Origin: Pleomorphovibrio marinus
GTDB lineage: Bacteria > Bacteroidota > Bacteroidia > Cytophagales > Cyclobacteriaceae
NCBI RefSeq assembly: GCF_003347495.1
Contig: NZ_QCXY01000004.1
Coordinates: forward strand, 186,001-250,000
Length of the DNA stretch: 64,000 nucleotides
Direction of reading: 5' to 3'
The position numbers were made by a program, and so were the translations under genes. A model generated the notes under the pieces. That model had not been told where the DNA came from. It worked only from the letters and a program-made list of their open reading frames with translations, and did not search any database. Below are positions 49,031 through 58,064 of the stretch, one piece after another. The stretch's first letter is position 1, and each line of letters opens with the position of its first letter.

Positions 49031-49910
49031 AATGAAATATCAATCTAAAATATTCTAAGGAAACTCCAAAAATAATGGCAATACAAACCATATTTATCGC
49101 ATAAGAGTCTTTGAGGCTAACTGTAAAAATCTTTTTTGACATAAATTTAAACCTTCTCAATATAAAATTAAGTAAATAGACAAAAAAACTTAAAGGCTTA
49201 GATTTAAATTTTCTTTGATATACTCCTCCCATCAACCTTTGATATTTAAAAACTACAGATGAAATTGAATCCCTTGCTGGATGTCTAACAATTATATCTT
49301 CTGCATAAATGATTCTATATTTTCTAGAGATTTTTTTTGATAATTCTGTATCTCCATTAGACCGTAGCTTTGAATTAAATCCACCGAATTCTTCCAAAAC
49401 AGCTTTGTATGAAAACCAATTACCGGCACCACATGCACCCTCACTGGCATAGGACTTAAAATCAAAACCTGTATATTTTTCATAAAGCTCTGCTGATGTT
49501 AACTTTCCAACTTGCTTAAAGAAAAGTGGAACAGGTCCAGTTAAAACACCAATTTCTTTATTAAGGTCATTATCAAAATATTTTTTTGCATTTATCAACC
49601 AATTTTCATCAGGTAAACAGTCAGAATCAGTAAAGGCCAAAATTTCGGTTTTTGAAAAAGTGATTCCCTTATTCCTAGAGGCATAAGATCCCTTTTCGGG
49701 CTCATAAATAATTTTTAAATTTTTATATTCTTGTAAATCTAAATCTAAAAATTCTTCTTCATTGTTATTTACAACTATGATATTAAAAAGCGATTTCTCA
49801 AGGGTTTGATTATTAAGACTTTTCAAACATTTTTTTAATCTTTCTGTATCATTAAAAACTGGTACAATGACTGTAAAGTATTTTTCTATGTTTGAATTCA
49901 TAAATTTCAT
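49014..49910 (-). CDS. Glycosyltransferase family 2 with a C-terminal membrane segment
   Basis: A 298-residue GT2: FTVIVPVFNDTERLKKCLKS, the DxD in LAFTDSDCLPDENW, and a GNWFSYKAVLEEFGGFN block containing the acidic region. The C-terminal helix (AINMVCIAIIFGVSLEYFRL) may anchor it. It overlaps the GT2 genes on both sides. Confidence 0.9.
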   Translation of the reverse strand: MKFMNSNIEKYFTVIVPVFNDTERLKKCLKSLNNQTLEKSLFNIIVVNNNEEEFLDLDLQEYKNLKIIYEPEKGSYASRNKGITFSKTEILAFTDSDCLPDENWLINAKKYFDNDLNKEIGVLTGPVPLFFKQVGKLTSAELYEKYTGFDFKSYASEGACGAGNWFSYKAVLEEFGGFNSKLRSNGDTELSKKISRKYRIIYAEDIIVRHPARDSISSVVFKYQRLMGGVYQRKFKSKPLSFFVYLLNFILRRFKFMSKKIFTVSLKDSYAINMVCIAIIFGVSLEYFRLIFHFEPKR

Positions 49911-50728
49911 TTAATCTTTAATTTTAAGGATATAGCTAAAAACTTTAAGATTTCAATAGTTAAAACCTTTATCAATTTAAAATTTAACTTGTTATTCAAA
50001 ATACCTATTTTCAAAAAAATCAATCTAGATTTTGCTCTATTATAATAATAATCAGAGTTTATATTTCCTGAAATATTAGCATGACCTCTTCTTGCCAAAT
50101 AAATTGCTGCTTGAAAATTATAAATTTGATGGATTTTCAATTTCATAATTGATACTCCATGAAAAAGCCATTCTTGCCCATTTTTAATTACCAAATTGAA
50201 TGGTTCATTCTCAAAAAAATCTCTTCTCCACATGGGGCCACCAATTGGCCATTTAATGTTTTGTAATAAATAATCAAGTAAAAGGTTTTCAGAATTAGTT
50301 TTCCTAGACCAGAATTCTTCAAGTTCTTTTGTGAAATGATTGAAAAAACGTCCGTAGCCTAGACATACTTTTAAATCCAAATTTTCTTCTAAAATGCTAA
50401 CCTGTATACTTAGAGTGTTTGAAAGAATTAAGTCATCAGAGTCGATCCATTTGATATACCTTCCTTTTGAGTAATTTAAACCTAAATTTCTACATGAATT
50501 ACTTCCTTTTTGAATATTATCTGGCCTAATAAAGTACTTAATCCTTTCATCTATAGCAATATAGTTTTTTACAATTTCTAAGGTAGCATCTGTAGATTTA
50601 TCATCAACAATGATACATTCCCAATCTTCAAATTCCTGATTAATAATTGAATCAATAGTTTCACCAATCAATTTTGACCTTTGAAAAGTTGGTACAATTA
50701 GACTAACCTTAGGACTAGTACAATTCAT
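49907..50728 (-). CDS. Glycosyltransferase family 2
   Basis: A 273-residue GT2: VSLIVPTFQRSKLIGETIDS, WECIIVDDKSTDATLEIV, and DxD in YIKWIDSDDLILSNTL. It lacks the long C-terminal extension of larger GT2 enzymes and has a basic tail. It overlaps the next GT2 by 4 nt. A 34-bp gap precedes it. Confidence 0.9.
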   Translation of the reverse strand: MNCTSPKVSLIVPTFQRSKLIGETIDSIINQEFEDWECIIVDDKSTDATLEIVKNYIAIDERIKYFIRPDNIQKGSNSCRNLGLNYSKGRYIKWIDSDDLILSNTLSIQVSILEENLDLKVCLGYGRFFNHFTKELEEFWSRKTNSENLLLDYLLQNIKWPIGGPMWRRDFFENEPFNLVIKNGQEWLFHGVSIMKLKIHQIYNFQAAIYLARRGHANISGNINSDYYYNRAKSRLIFLKIGILNNKLNFKLIKVLTIEILKFLAISLKLKIK

Positions 50729-50762
50729 AGCTAAAAAATTTAAAACATAAATTATTATAATA

Positions 50763-51479
50763 CTAAGATGGAGAGGTTATTATGTTGTAGTTGTGGGATA
50801 ATCTTGAATATTTATATATATCAATCTTCTTTAGATTGAACTCTATTACAAAATCCTTAGCTAAGATTTGCTCATCAAATCTATGAATATCATCTATAAA
50901 TATAATACTGCTTTTAGTTAATTTATTTCTAAGGAAATTTATGGCACCATATCTTGCGAATTTATTTTTTTTTCCAATTGGGCCATCAATTATTACCAAA
51001 TCATAATTCTTATTTAACAACTCTGATTTATTTGGGATATCAAACCATTTACCATCTCCATTTTTAGAAAATGGATTATTATCGCTTATTTCAAAAGAAA
51101 AAAATGAAACAGAATTACAATGTCTACTAATTAAATTTTGCCAATTCTTATCTTGGTCAACACTTATAAACTCAACATTAAGATTAACTTCTTTTAAAAA
51201 ATTACTAATAATAATAGTTGACAATCCTGAACCAAACTCTATAATAGTCTTAGGCTTGTAGATCAAAATATCATTGCAAATGTGCTGAATTAGTTGGAAA
51301 GGTAAAGAATAATCAGTTTCGAAAAGAAATCCTGTGGGGAAATAAGGTTTTAAAATCTCCAAAGCTTTTAATTCCCTAATTCTGATAATTAATTTTTCTT
51401 CAAACTGATAATTAATTTTATTTAAACCAAAGGCTTTATCCCTAATTTTTATAAGCCATTTTAAAACTTTATCTTTCAT
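50763..51479 (-). CDS. Class I SAM-dependent methyltransferase-like protein
   Basis: A 238-residue protein with motif I TIIEFGSGLSTIIISNFL, acidic motif II FISVDQDKNWQ, and YDLVIIDGPIGKKNKFARYG, typical of Rossmann methyltransferases. It probably modifies a sugar of the polymer. It is the first gene of the AT-rich block; upstream lies a 700-bp gene-free stretch that likely holds a promoter. Confidence 0.75.
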   Translation of the reverse strand: MKDKVLKWLIKIRDKAFGLNKINYQFEEKLIIRIRELKALEILKPYFPTGFLFETDYSLPFQLIQHICNDILIYKPKTIIEFGSGLSTIIISNFLKEVNLNVEFISVDQDKNWQNLISRHCNSVSFFSFEISDNNPFSKNGDGKWFDIPNKSELLNKNYDLVIIDGPIGKKNKFARYGAINFLRNKLTKSSIIFIDDIHRFDEQILAKDFVIEFNLKKIDIYKYSRLSHNYNIITSPS

Positions 51480-52183
51480 ACAAAAATAATTGTTTTTTTA
51501 ATTAATGCCTTGGTTAACAATTAATTCTTCAAACTTCTCATTCTTTTCAGGTAATTATAGTAAACTCAAATTACCTTTTACTTTTACAACTTGTATATAA
51601 AAGTTGCATCAACATTATTGACTGTTAAAATTATATAAACAATTATAATCAAGGTAAAGCCATATTTAATTTTAAATATTTTCACCAATTATTTGGTTTA
51701 TATTTAAATATAATTTGAAGTTGTTTCGTTCATTATATATAAAATTAAAACAATTTGTTTCTGACATCAACTTAATTTAACTGTACTATTTTATATAATG
51801 TGAGAATTTTCTTCAGAAATTATATTAATAAATTTAGTTAATAATTCTTCCTATACTACTTTCAATAATACTTATATTTTAGGTAACCATAAAGCAATAA
51901 TATTTTGTCAAAAGCCTTTCAATTTTCAGAAAGAAAATCCTCCATCCCGGAATAATGCCATGTTGCTTCAACGTTTGCAGTTTTTTCAAACTCATGCTTT
52001 GTGTTATTATCATAGTCCTTACCAACTCCATCAGCTGTCAAACCATAGTCCAAACTTCTTTGGACCCAGCAATTGAGCAAACAAAATTATGTCTCAAGGA
52101 AAATGCTGAAAGTTTAAATGCATTGTTTCAACTCATGATATTTTAGTATCTTTAGAATCATACTTTTAAATTCAATTTTCCGA
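51480..52183. other. AT-rich gene-free stretch
   Basis: About 700 bp of very AT-rich sequence between the two halves of the polysaccharide locus. The only longer frame (51955-52146, plus strand) lacks domain features. No promoter could be fixed with confidence. It may mark a junction of the acquired glycosyltransferase block. Confidence 0.45.
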
Positions 52184-53698
52184 TTAAATCTCCACCTCAT
52201 ACCCACAACTATCCGAAAAGCATTGTTTACGCAAAATAGTGATTCCATTTGAATTCATGGTCCTTTCCCAGTCGTAATGTAGCTCAGGTGTATGATGTTC
52301 AAAAACAAGCCATAGGGATCCGGGTACCTCTCTGATTAATTCTAGTCCTTTATTGCCCTCCATTATTTCATAATCAGTAAAAACAAGTGGAAGGTCTTCC
52401 CAATACCCCATAGAGCTATAATACCGCATAGACGGAGCTTCTTTATCATAAGAGAAAATAACTTGACCCTCCTTTAATTCCTCAGCAACAAAAGTCATAA
52501 GACCTCTTACATTTACACTCTGCACCGGAAAATTCCCAGCAAAGGACCTGATTATTCCGCTCAAGGATACCAAAAATACCAATCCTATAAAAGCATAAGC
52601 AAATTTAGCGGGTTTTCCACGTAGAAGTTTTATTATCTCATCCAACCCAAAACAGATTACAAGAATTAGTAAAGGGGTGTAATATAAAAACAATCGCAAC
52701 TCCAAAGGATAAACCTCAAATACAGACAAAAAGAAGTGGCTGACCAGGGGAAAAAGCAAAAGTATGGTCCAGCCATACCTCTTGAAATAAAGTAATGAGC
52801 CCATACCGCATGCAAAAAGGAAAAACATCAAATATTTCTCCACCGTCCACATGCTGAGCATAAGCCGGAACATCATCACAAATTTCAACTTGAAATACAT
52901 AAGGAGCCTTTGAGGATTGTCAAAATCTGGCAAGAATCCGTATTTGACCTTCCAGAAGTCTTGCATATAGGCTTTCAACGGGTGATCCTTGATGAAAAGT
53001 AGGTAATAAACGACAAATACCAACGCCCATATCAAAAACATAGGTAGGTATGGCTTGAGGTCTTCCAGCTTCTTTGCTTTTAGCATCAGGTAAAGCCCTG
53101 TGCTTGCCAGAATTATGGGGGCCACATTGGAGAAAAATATCATGACTGATCCTATAATTCCCAGCACCCAAACGTTTTGATTCTCCTTTACCTCCCCCTT
53201 TAGCACCAGATAGTACATAAGTAAAATGGAAAAGACATCACCCATATACTGTTTTACCTCAGAGGAATAATAGATCAAAAAATAGTTGATGGAAAACAGC
53301 AAAGCCCCAAACAGAATGATTTTAGGGTCCTTAAAAATCAAATGCAGCATTTTATAGAACAATACAGCTGAGCACATATACAGCGTAAGCGGCATAATCC
53401 GTAGGGCATATTCCTTATGAGGCAAAAGGTCAAATAAACCCTTCTCGATCAATAAAAACAAAATTGGTGCCGCCTGTTTTTCGTCCAGTGGAAGAAACAT
53501 AGCCCAAAATGTACGATTTACGAAATTATTGGCCAATAACGCTTCATCGTACCACAGATCCCTGTTAAAAATAAACTGCCAAATGGCCAAACCGGCACCC
53601 ACCATAAAAACCCCTAGGGTCGCCCCAAAATAAAACTTCCCGGATTGTTGGTAGGGATTGTTCTGTGTTTTGTCCGGGAGCGTTTGAGTCGTTGTCAT
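52184..53698 (-). CDS. Polytopic membrane glycosyltransferase (GT39/GT83-like)
   Basis: A 504-residue protein with about 11 membrane helices and the first extracytoplasmic loop NRDLWYDEALLANNFVNRTF, whose acidic D-E pair is typical of PMT/ArnT-type GT-C enzymes. I start at MTTTQTLPDKTQ (53698), preceded by AAGGATA. The longer frame overlaps the upstream gene. It is likely to use a polyprenyl-phosphate sugar at the outer face of the membrane. Confidence 0.8.
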   Translation of the reverse strand: MTTTQTLPDKTQNNPYQQSGKFYFGATLGVFMVGAGLAIWQFIFNRDLWYDEALLANNFVNRTFWAMFLPLDEKQAAPILFLLIEKGLFDLLPHKEYALRIMPLTLYMCSAVLFYKMLHLIFKDPKIILFGALLFSINYFLIYYSSEVKQYMGDVFSILLMYYLVLKGEVKENQNVWVLGIIGSVMIFFSNVAPIILASTGLYLMLKAKKLEDLKPYLPMFLIWALVFVVYYLLFIKDHPLKAYMQDFWKVKYGFLPDFDNPQRLLMYFKLKFVMMFRLMLSMWTVEKYLMFFLFACGMGSLLYFKRYGWTILLLFPLVSHFFLSVFEVYPLELRLFLYYTPLLILVICFGLDEIIKLLRGKPAKFAYAFIGLVFLVSLSGIIRSFAGNFPVQSVNVRGLMTFVAEELKEGQVIFSYDKEAPSMRYYSSMGYWEDLPLVFTDYEIMEGNKGLELIREVPGSLWLVFEHHTPELHYDWERTMNSNGITILRKQCFSDSCGYEVEI

Positions 53699-53717
53699 TA
53701 TCCTTTCAATTTTACAA

Positions 53718-55154
53718 TCAGGAATATAAAACTGTGGCATTTTTGCCCCTTTCCTGATAAACCTCATAATCGGTGTTGATTTTCCAGAGGTCATGATTGC
53801 CTGTACCGGCAATATTCTCAGCCCCAAGTATCCCCATCAATATGCTGTGATCCTGGTTATTGTACTTAAAAGATCCATATCTACCTATCACTATAAGGCC
53901 TGAAATCTTGCTCAAATATGAAATGATACTGCCCAGGTGAATCTTGTACCCTATATTGTAAACGGGGTAACACTTAGGCAACCTATAAACAAATCCTGCT
54001 GAAATATGGGCTTCCTTTACAAGACTGGTTTTAGCGATTTCCTCTTTTGCCAACGCCACCAACCTCTCATCACTGTTTAACCACAGTTCCTCATTTTCAT
54101 TGGCCCAGTATTCCATGCATAGAATGGTTTTGTCACTTTGCCTTGTAATCTCCGGGCTCCACCAATTCGAAAAATTGGTGATGCGTCCCACCTTTAAGGA
54201 TGGATCGTGAATATATATCCAGTTGTCCGGGAAAACTTCCCGCTGATCCACCAATAGATAAACCAAAATGGTGTTTCTGAACCTAAGCTCATTGGCAGCC
54301 ATTAACACTTCCCCGGGGACATCAGGTAATTGTAGGATAAGTTGGGTCAAAGGCATGGTAGAAACCAAGTGTTTATAATTAGGGGCCTCACCGTTGTTTG
54401 TTCCTATTAAAAATTCTCCAGTATTGGTTTTATTCACAGAAATTACCCTTGCATTCAGATGGATTCTTCCCCCATTCTTATTCACGAAATCCCCCATTCG
54501 CTGGTACACCATTCCAGTGCCTTCCTTGGGGTAAGCAAATTCATCGATCAATGTACCATGCCTGTTGTTTTTCTTTTCCCTTAAACCTTCCCTAACGGCT
54601 TCAAAAAAAGTTAGCTTCTTAATCCGCTGAGCTGCAAAGTCCTTATCCAGGTGGGTGCCTGGGATTCCCCAAAGCTTTTCACTATATGTTTTAAAAAATA
54701 ATTGGTACAATTTTTTCCCAAACCTTCTGACCACCCACTTTTCAAAACTCTCATCCTCCCTTGTCGGGATAAGCTTTTCCTTGACGTAAGAAAAGATTGC
54801 GGCAGACCCGTCCCAAAATCCCAACTTTGTGAAAGTTTCAATAGGCTTTAAAGGATATTGGAAAAACTTCCCTGCATAATAAACCCTTGTGAGCCTTTTC
54901 ACCATGCTGTAATCCTCACCTACCACTTCCAGCCAGAGCTTCAATATCCTGTCATCTTTGGTAAAAAAACGATGCGGTCCAAGATCCACCTTTTGGCCCC
55001 ACAGCTCAATGGTTTTGGACAACCCCCCCAACCTGTCTGAAGCTTCGAAAACATCAACCCTGTAGCCTTGCTTTGTTAAAAGATATGCAACAGTAAGACC
55101 CGCAGGTCCTGCTCCTACAATCGCTACCCTACTTTTCTCATTTCCTTGGCTCAA
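53718..55154 (-). CDS. FAD-dependent oxidoreductase, UDP-galactopyranose mutase-like
   Basis: A 478-residue flavoprotein: Rossmann motif VAIVGAGPAGLTVAYLLTKQ, GG doublet DRLGGLSKTIELWGQKVDLG then PHRFF, and a C-terminal FAD-binding region (LIVIGRYGSFKYNNQDHSIL). Similarity is to the NAD(P)-binding amine-oxidase/UGM-like group found in polysaccharide loci. It overlaps the membrane protein gene upstream by 4 nt. Confidence 0.8.
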   Translation of the reverse strand: MSQGNEKSRVAIVGAGPAGLTVAYLLTKQGYRVDVFEASDRLGGLSKTIELWGQKVDLGPHRFFTKDDRILKLWLEVVGEDYSMVKRLTRVYYAGKFFQYPLKPIETFTKLGFWDGSAAIFSYVKEKLIPTREDESFEKWVVRRFGKKLYQLFFKTYSEKLWGIPGTHLDKDFAAQRIKKLTFFEAVREGLREKKNNRHGTLIDEFAYPKEGTGMVYQRMGDFVNKNGGRIHLNARVISVNKTNTGEFLIGTNNGEAPNYKHLVSTMPLTQLILQLPDVPGEVLMAANELRFRNTILVYLLVDQREVFPDNWIYIHDPSLKVGRITNFSNWWSPEITRQSDKTILCMEYWANENEELWLNSDERLVALAKEEIAKTSLVKEAHISAGFVYRLPKCYPVYNIGYKIHLGSIISYLSKISGLIVIGRYGSFKYNNQDHSILMGILGAENIAGTGNHDLWKINTDYEVYQERGKNATVLYS

Positions 55155-56359
55155 TATGGGTTAAGTTTTGGACGTTGAAAAAAACAGGAGCCTTGTATCT
55201 TCATCAAGAAATTCAACAACTGTGCCGAAGCAATCACAAAAACCACTGGCAATACTGAAACCAAAAACCTGCTGTTCCAGTCCACAGTCAGCAAAACCGA
55301 ACTCAAAACGTTGACACCAATAAATACGCCTACAAACAGCTTAATAAGATCCGGCAGGCCTTTGCCCTTCATCTCCTTTATGAAACCTAAGTACACAGGC
55401 ACCAAAAACAGCAAAGCCAATCCGTTATGGTAAAAGGAAAAATAAGGTCTGATATAAAGAAGGTAAAAAAACAATTTTGTGAAAATCAATTGAAAAGAAT
55501 ACAAGGGGTTGCCAAAAATCACCAGGATGAACTGCGCTAAAGCTGGAAAATGTGAGGGAGGAATATATAGATCCTCAGGAGATGTCACAATTAAATATTT
55601 GGCATAAGGTTCATGGGTCAATTTGTGGATATTATAGACGATTTCGCCTCTTTGATAATCATCCACATATCCGAAGGTGGTCAACATCTGATTGAGCAAG
55701 AAAAAAAATGCCAGCAGCCCAAATAACGTCAACGAAGTCTTGATGGCAGCATTTGGAAGAAACATCCACAACTTCCTAAATATCAACACCAATACAGCGG
55801 CCAATAAGGCCACACCGGTAGGTTTGGTAAAAAAAGCCAACGCAAAAATCAAAAGACCAAATACTAGATACCGTTTGTCCTTTTTTACCTGCCAAAGCAC
55901 CAATAAACTGAAAACCAAACTATTCAAAGAAATCAACATTGACTCACAGAGAATCCAAAAATTCCAATAAGTTATCATTACAAAGCCCAAAAACAAGAAA
56001 CCGGCCACCAGCCCTGCCTTATTGTCCGAAAATAAGGTTTTCCCTGCCTTATAAATACCCCACAAGGCAACATATGAGACCATCACTTGCCCCACAACCA
56101 CCATTTCCAGGGAGGAATGAGCCGTTTGCATCAAAAGTATAAACAAAGGGTAACCTATGTACCAAAAATCATGAGGCTTAAAAAACAAGCCTCTTTCCCT
56201 CATCTCTTCGGCGTATCCCAAGTACCGCTGCGAATCATCATCCAGGGACACCCCAAGATAAAATCCCAAAACCCCATTTACCAACAAGAAAATAGGGGTA
56301 AGCAAGCCGAAAAAAAGTGTATTTTCTTTAAAATATTTATTCATGTTAATACTATACAA
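55151..56359 (-). CDS. Polytopic membrane glycosyltransferase (GT39-like)
   Basis: A 402-residue protein with about 10 helices and the first-loop motif GVSLDDDSQRYLGYAEEMRE, whose Asp run suits a GT-C catalytic site. The start may be Met 1 or MNKYFKENTLFF (56344), which avoids an 8-nt overlap with the FkbM gene. It ends with a short basic tail. Confidence 0.75.
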   Translation of the reverse strand: MYSINMNKYFKENTLFFGLLTPIFLLVNGVLGFYLGVSLDDDSQRYLGYAEEMRERGLFFKPHDFWYIGYPLFILLMQTAHSSLEMVVVGQVMVSYVALWGIYKAGKTLFSDNKAGLVAGFLFLGFVMITYWNFWILCESMLISLNSLVFSLLVLWQVKKDKRYLVFGLLIFALAFFTKPTGVALLAAVLVLIFRKLWMFLPNAAIKTSLTLFGLLAFFFLLNQMLTTFGYVDDYQRGEIVYNIHKLTHEPYAKYLIVTSPEDLYIPPSHFPALAQFILVIFGNPLYSFQLIFTKLFFYLLYIRPYFSFYHNGLALLFLVPVYLGFIKEMKGKGLPDLIKLFVGVFIGVNVLSSVLLTVDWNSRFLVSVLPVVFVIASAQLLNFLMKIQGSCFFQRPKLNPY

Positions 56360-57197
56360 GGGGCCTATCCAAAAAATAAAGGTTTTTCAAAACAAATCCC
56401 TCAAGCCTGTACCCCTGCTCCATTAGAAGCTTGTAAATGACGTTTTGATTGGGGTTCTCTGTCTTAAAGGTCTCGTCTTCTACTACAATCAACCGTGGTC
56501 GAAACCTGTGAAAATCCAATCCTTTTAATACCTCATAATCATGTTCCTCAGCATCAATGGACAGCAAGTCAAATAAAGGTGGCACCTTATGGAGGCACAT
56601 TAGTTCAGTTAGCGTTTGAGCATCAAACTTTTGTTCCCTATAATGGAGACCTTCCCTTCTTATCTCTTCCAAATTTTGTGGGGAAGCTGTGCTAAGCACA
56701 TCGTTTTCGACCTGATAAAATGACCGCTCACCGGTATGGTCTGAAACCAACCCACACACTGCCTTGTCCCTTGGCCTGCATTTCTTGTGCTTTATAATAA
56801 GGTGGGCGTTGGCATCTATGCATAAGCCCCTCCAGCCCTTGCGGTACAAGCCATAGGTGTTTGAAATAAACTTTGGATGATTGGAGCCTACCTCCACATA
56901 ATAGCCCATTTTGGTAAAACGGGGTTTCAAAATCCCTTCTATGATCCTATCTTCTCCATAAAAAGCATAGGACACTTTTGCATTCCTACCTAGTGATAAT
57001 CTTATCAAGATGGAAAACGTAACCCTGAAAAAGTTCAGCACACTGTTAAAAGGGTATTTCCAACTCAAAAACTGTGAAGGAGCCACTTTTAGCTCTTGTA
57101 CTGCCTGACCGAACATTCCCACACCTGCCCTTGTACGGGCATTTTTGTAAAGGTAATGGTTTAAAAAAGTATTGGTTATTAGCGGTTTCAGCTTCAT
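56352..57197 (-). CDS. FkbM family methyltransferase
   Basis: A 281-residue protein. The FkbM region has GYYVEVGSNHPKFISNTYGL then YRKGWRGLCIDAN (SAM motif I and acidic loop) and FDLLSIDAEEHDYEVLKGLD (post-I motif with D-x-E-G-like residues). It is likely an O-methyltransferase acting on polymer sugars. It is the first gene of this sub-operon; upstream is a toxin-antitoxin remnant region. Confidence 0.88.
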   Translation of the reverse strand: MKLKPLITNTFLNHYLYKNARTRAGVGMFGQAVQELKVAPSQFLSWKYPFNSVLNFFRVTFSILIRLSLGRNAKVSYAFYGEDRIIEGILKPRFTKMGYYVEVGSNHPKFISNTYGLYRKGWRGLCIDANAHLIIKHKKCRPRDKAVCGLVSDHTGERSFYQVENDVLSTASPQNLEEIRREGLHYREQKFDAQTLTELMCLHKVPPLFDLLSIDAEEHDYEVLKGLDFHRFRPRLIVVEDETFKTENPNQNVIYKLLMEQGYRLEGFVLKNLYFLDRPLV

Positions 57198-57304
57198 TTG
57201 ACTTCACAAATTCAAATATCTTTCGATATATGGTTACAGATTCTATGAAAACTTGTAAAATTGATTTTAGAAAAATATATAGCGAATAAATCTAGTTCAA
57301 TTAT

Positions 57305-57673
57305 TTAAATTAGCTTCAACCCCTTTATTCTTTGAAAATGCTTTTTATTCATCGTTAACACTGGAAACCAAACTCTAAACAAGTTGCTCCAATTAAAATA
57401 TTCCTGAACTCTATAAGTTGATTTTGATTTTTCAATTGCTGATAAATAGTGGCAGGCCAAAGAGCTATAGGACTAATAAAATCCAATTTTTTAAATTTTT
57501 TGTAAGTATTAAAATATCCTTTCTCTTTACCTCAGTAGTAGCTCCAGCCATTAACTCATAAAAAGTAATCGATGATATAAACAGAAAACCCGTCTCATAA
57601 ATATCATAAAGAGTGGTCTTATCTTTTTCCTTTGCCCCTAAATGTTCAAAAAAATCCCAGTATCAACTACCAT
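57305..57673 (-). pseudogene. VapC-type PIN toxin pseudogene with three frameshifts
   Basis: Joined frames read MVVDT, then FFEHLGAKEKDKTTLYDIYE and LFISSITFYELMAGATTEVK, then LDFISPIALWPATIYQQLKN and FRNILIGATCLEF, then LTMNKKHFQRIKGLKLI. This is a complete VapC PIN domain. Three separate frame shifts (near 57658, 57505 and 57350) break it. The final Asn in TMNKKHF replaces a typical L-N-x-K-H-F end. Confidence 0.75.
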
Positions 57674-57763
57674 TCTTTGATAGGGAAATTAAAGGAATTA
57701 CTTACTTCCTCAATTGCCTTAATTTCAACTTCGCCCAAATGGATACTTTTTTTATACACCTTT

Positions 57764-57874
57764 CTAGTCCATTTTCTTTGAAGAAATATTAGTTATTTTA
57801 ACACCTAATGCTTCCAGCAACTCTTTAACCAGTTTACTTTTGCCCTCAGGAACATCTTTAATCAACTTTTCCAT
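57764..57874 (-). pseudogene. VapB-type antitoxin remnant
   Basis: A 36-codon frame reading MEKLIKDVPEGKSKLVKELL then EALGVKITNISSKK, ending at a TAG. This is the N-terminal part of the antitoxin normally preceding such PIN toxins. In-frame stops follow before the toxin start, so the tail needed for toxin binding is lost. Confidence 0.6.
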
Positions 57875-58064
57875 CTGAACAATATTTTATTTTACTTCTA
57901 AAAGTACGGAAATAACAGGTTTTTAGCTAACGATAACGTACGCCTTACATTATAAATTACAAAAAAAAATTGCTATCCATATCGTTGACCCTACCCTTTT
58001 CGAACAAAGTTAAAGATTTGAAAATTATAGCAACTATTAAGTGGTATAAAACCGGCTCCTCATA

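Noticed and set aside
51955..52146. A 63-residue plus-strand frame with a hydrophobic stretch
   Set aside because: It lies in AT-rich gene-free DNA and lacks a lipobox, RBS or family motif.
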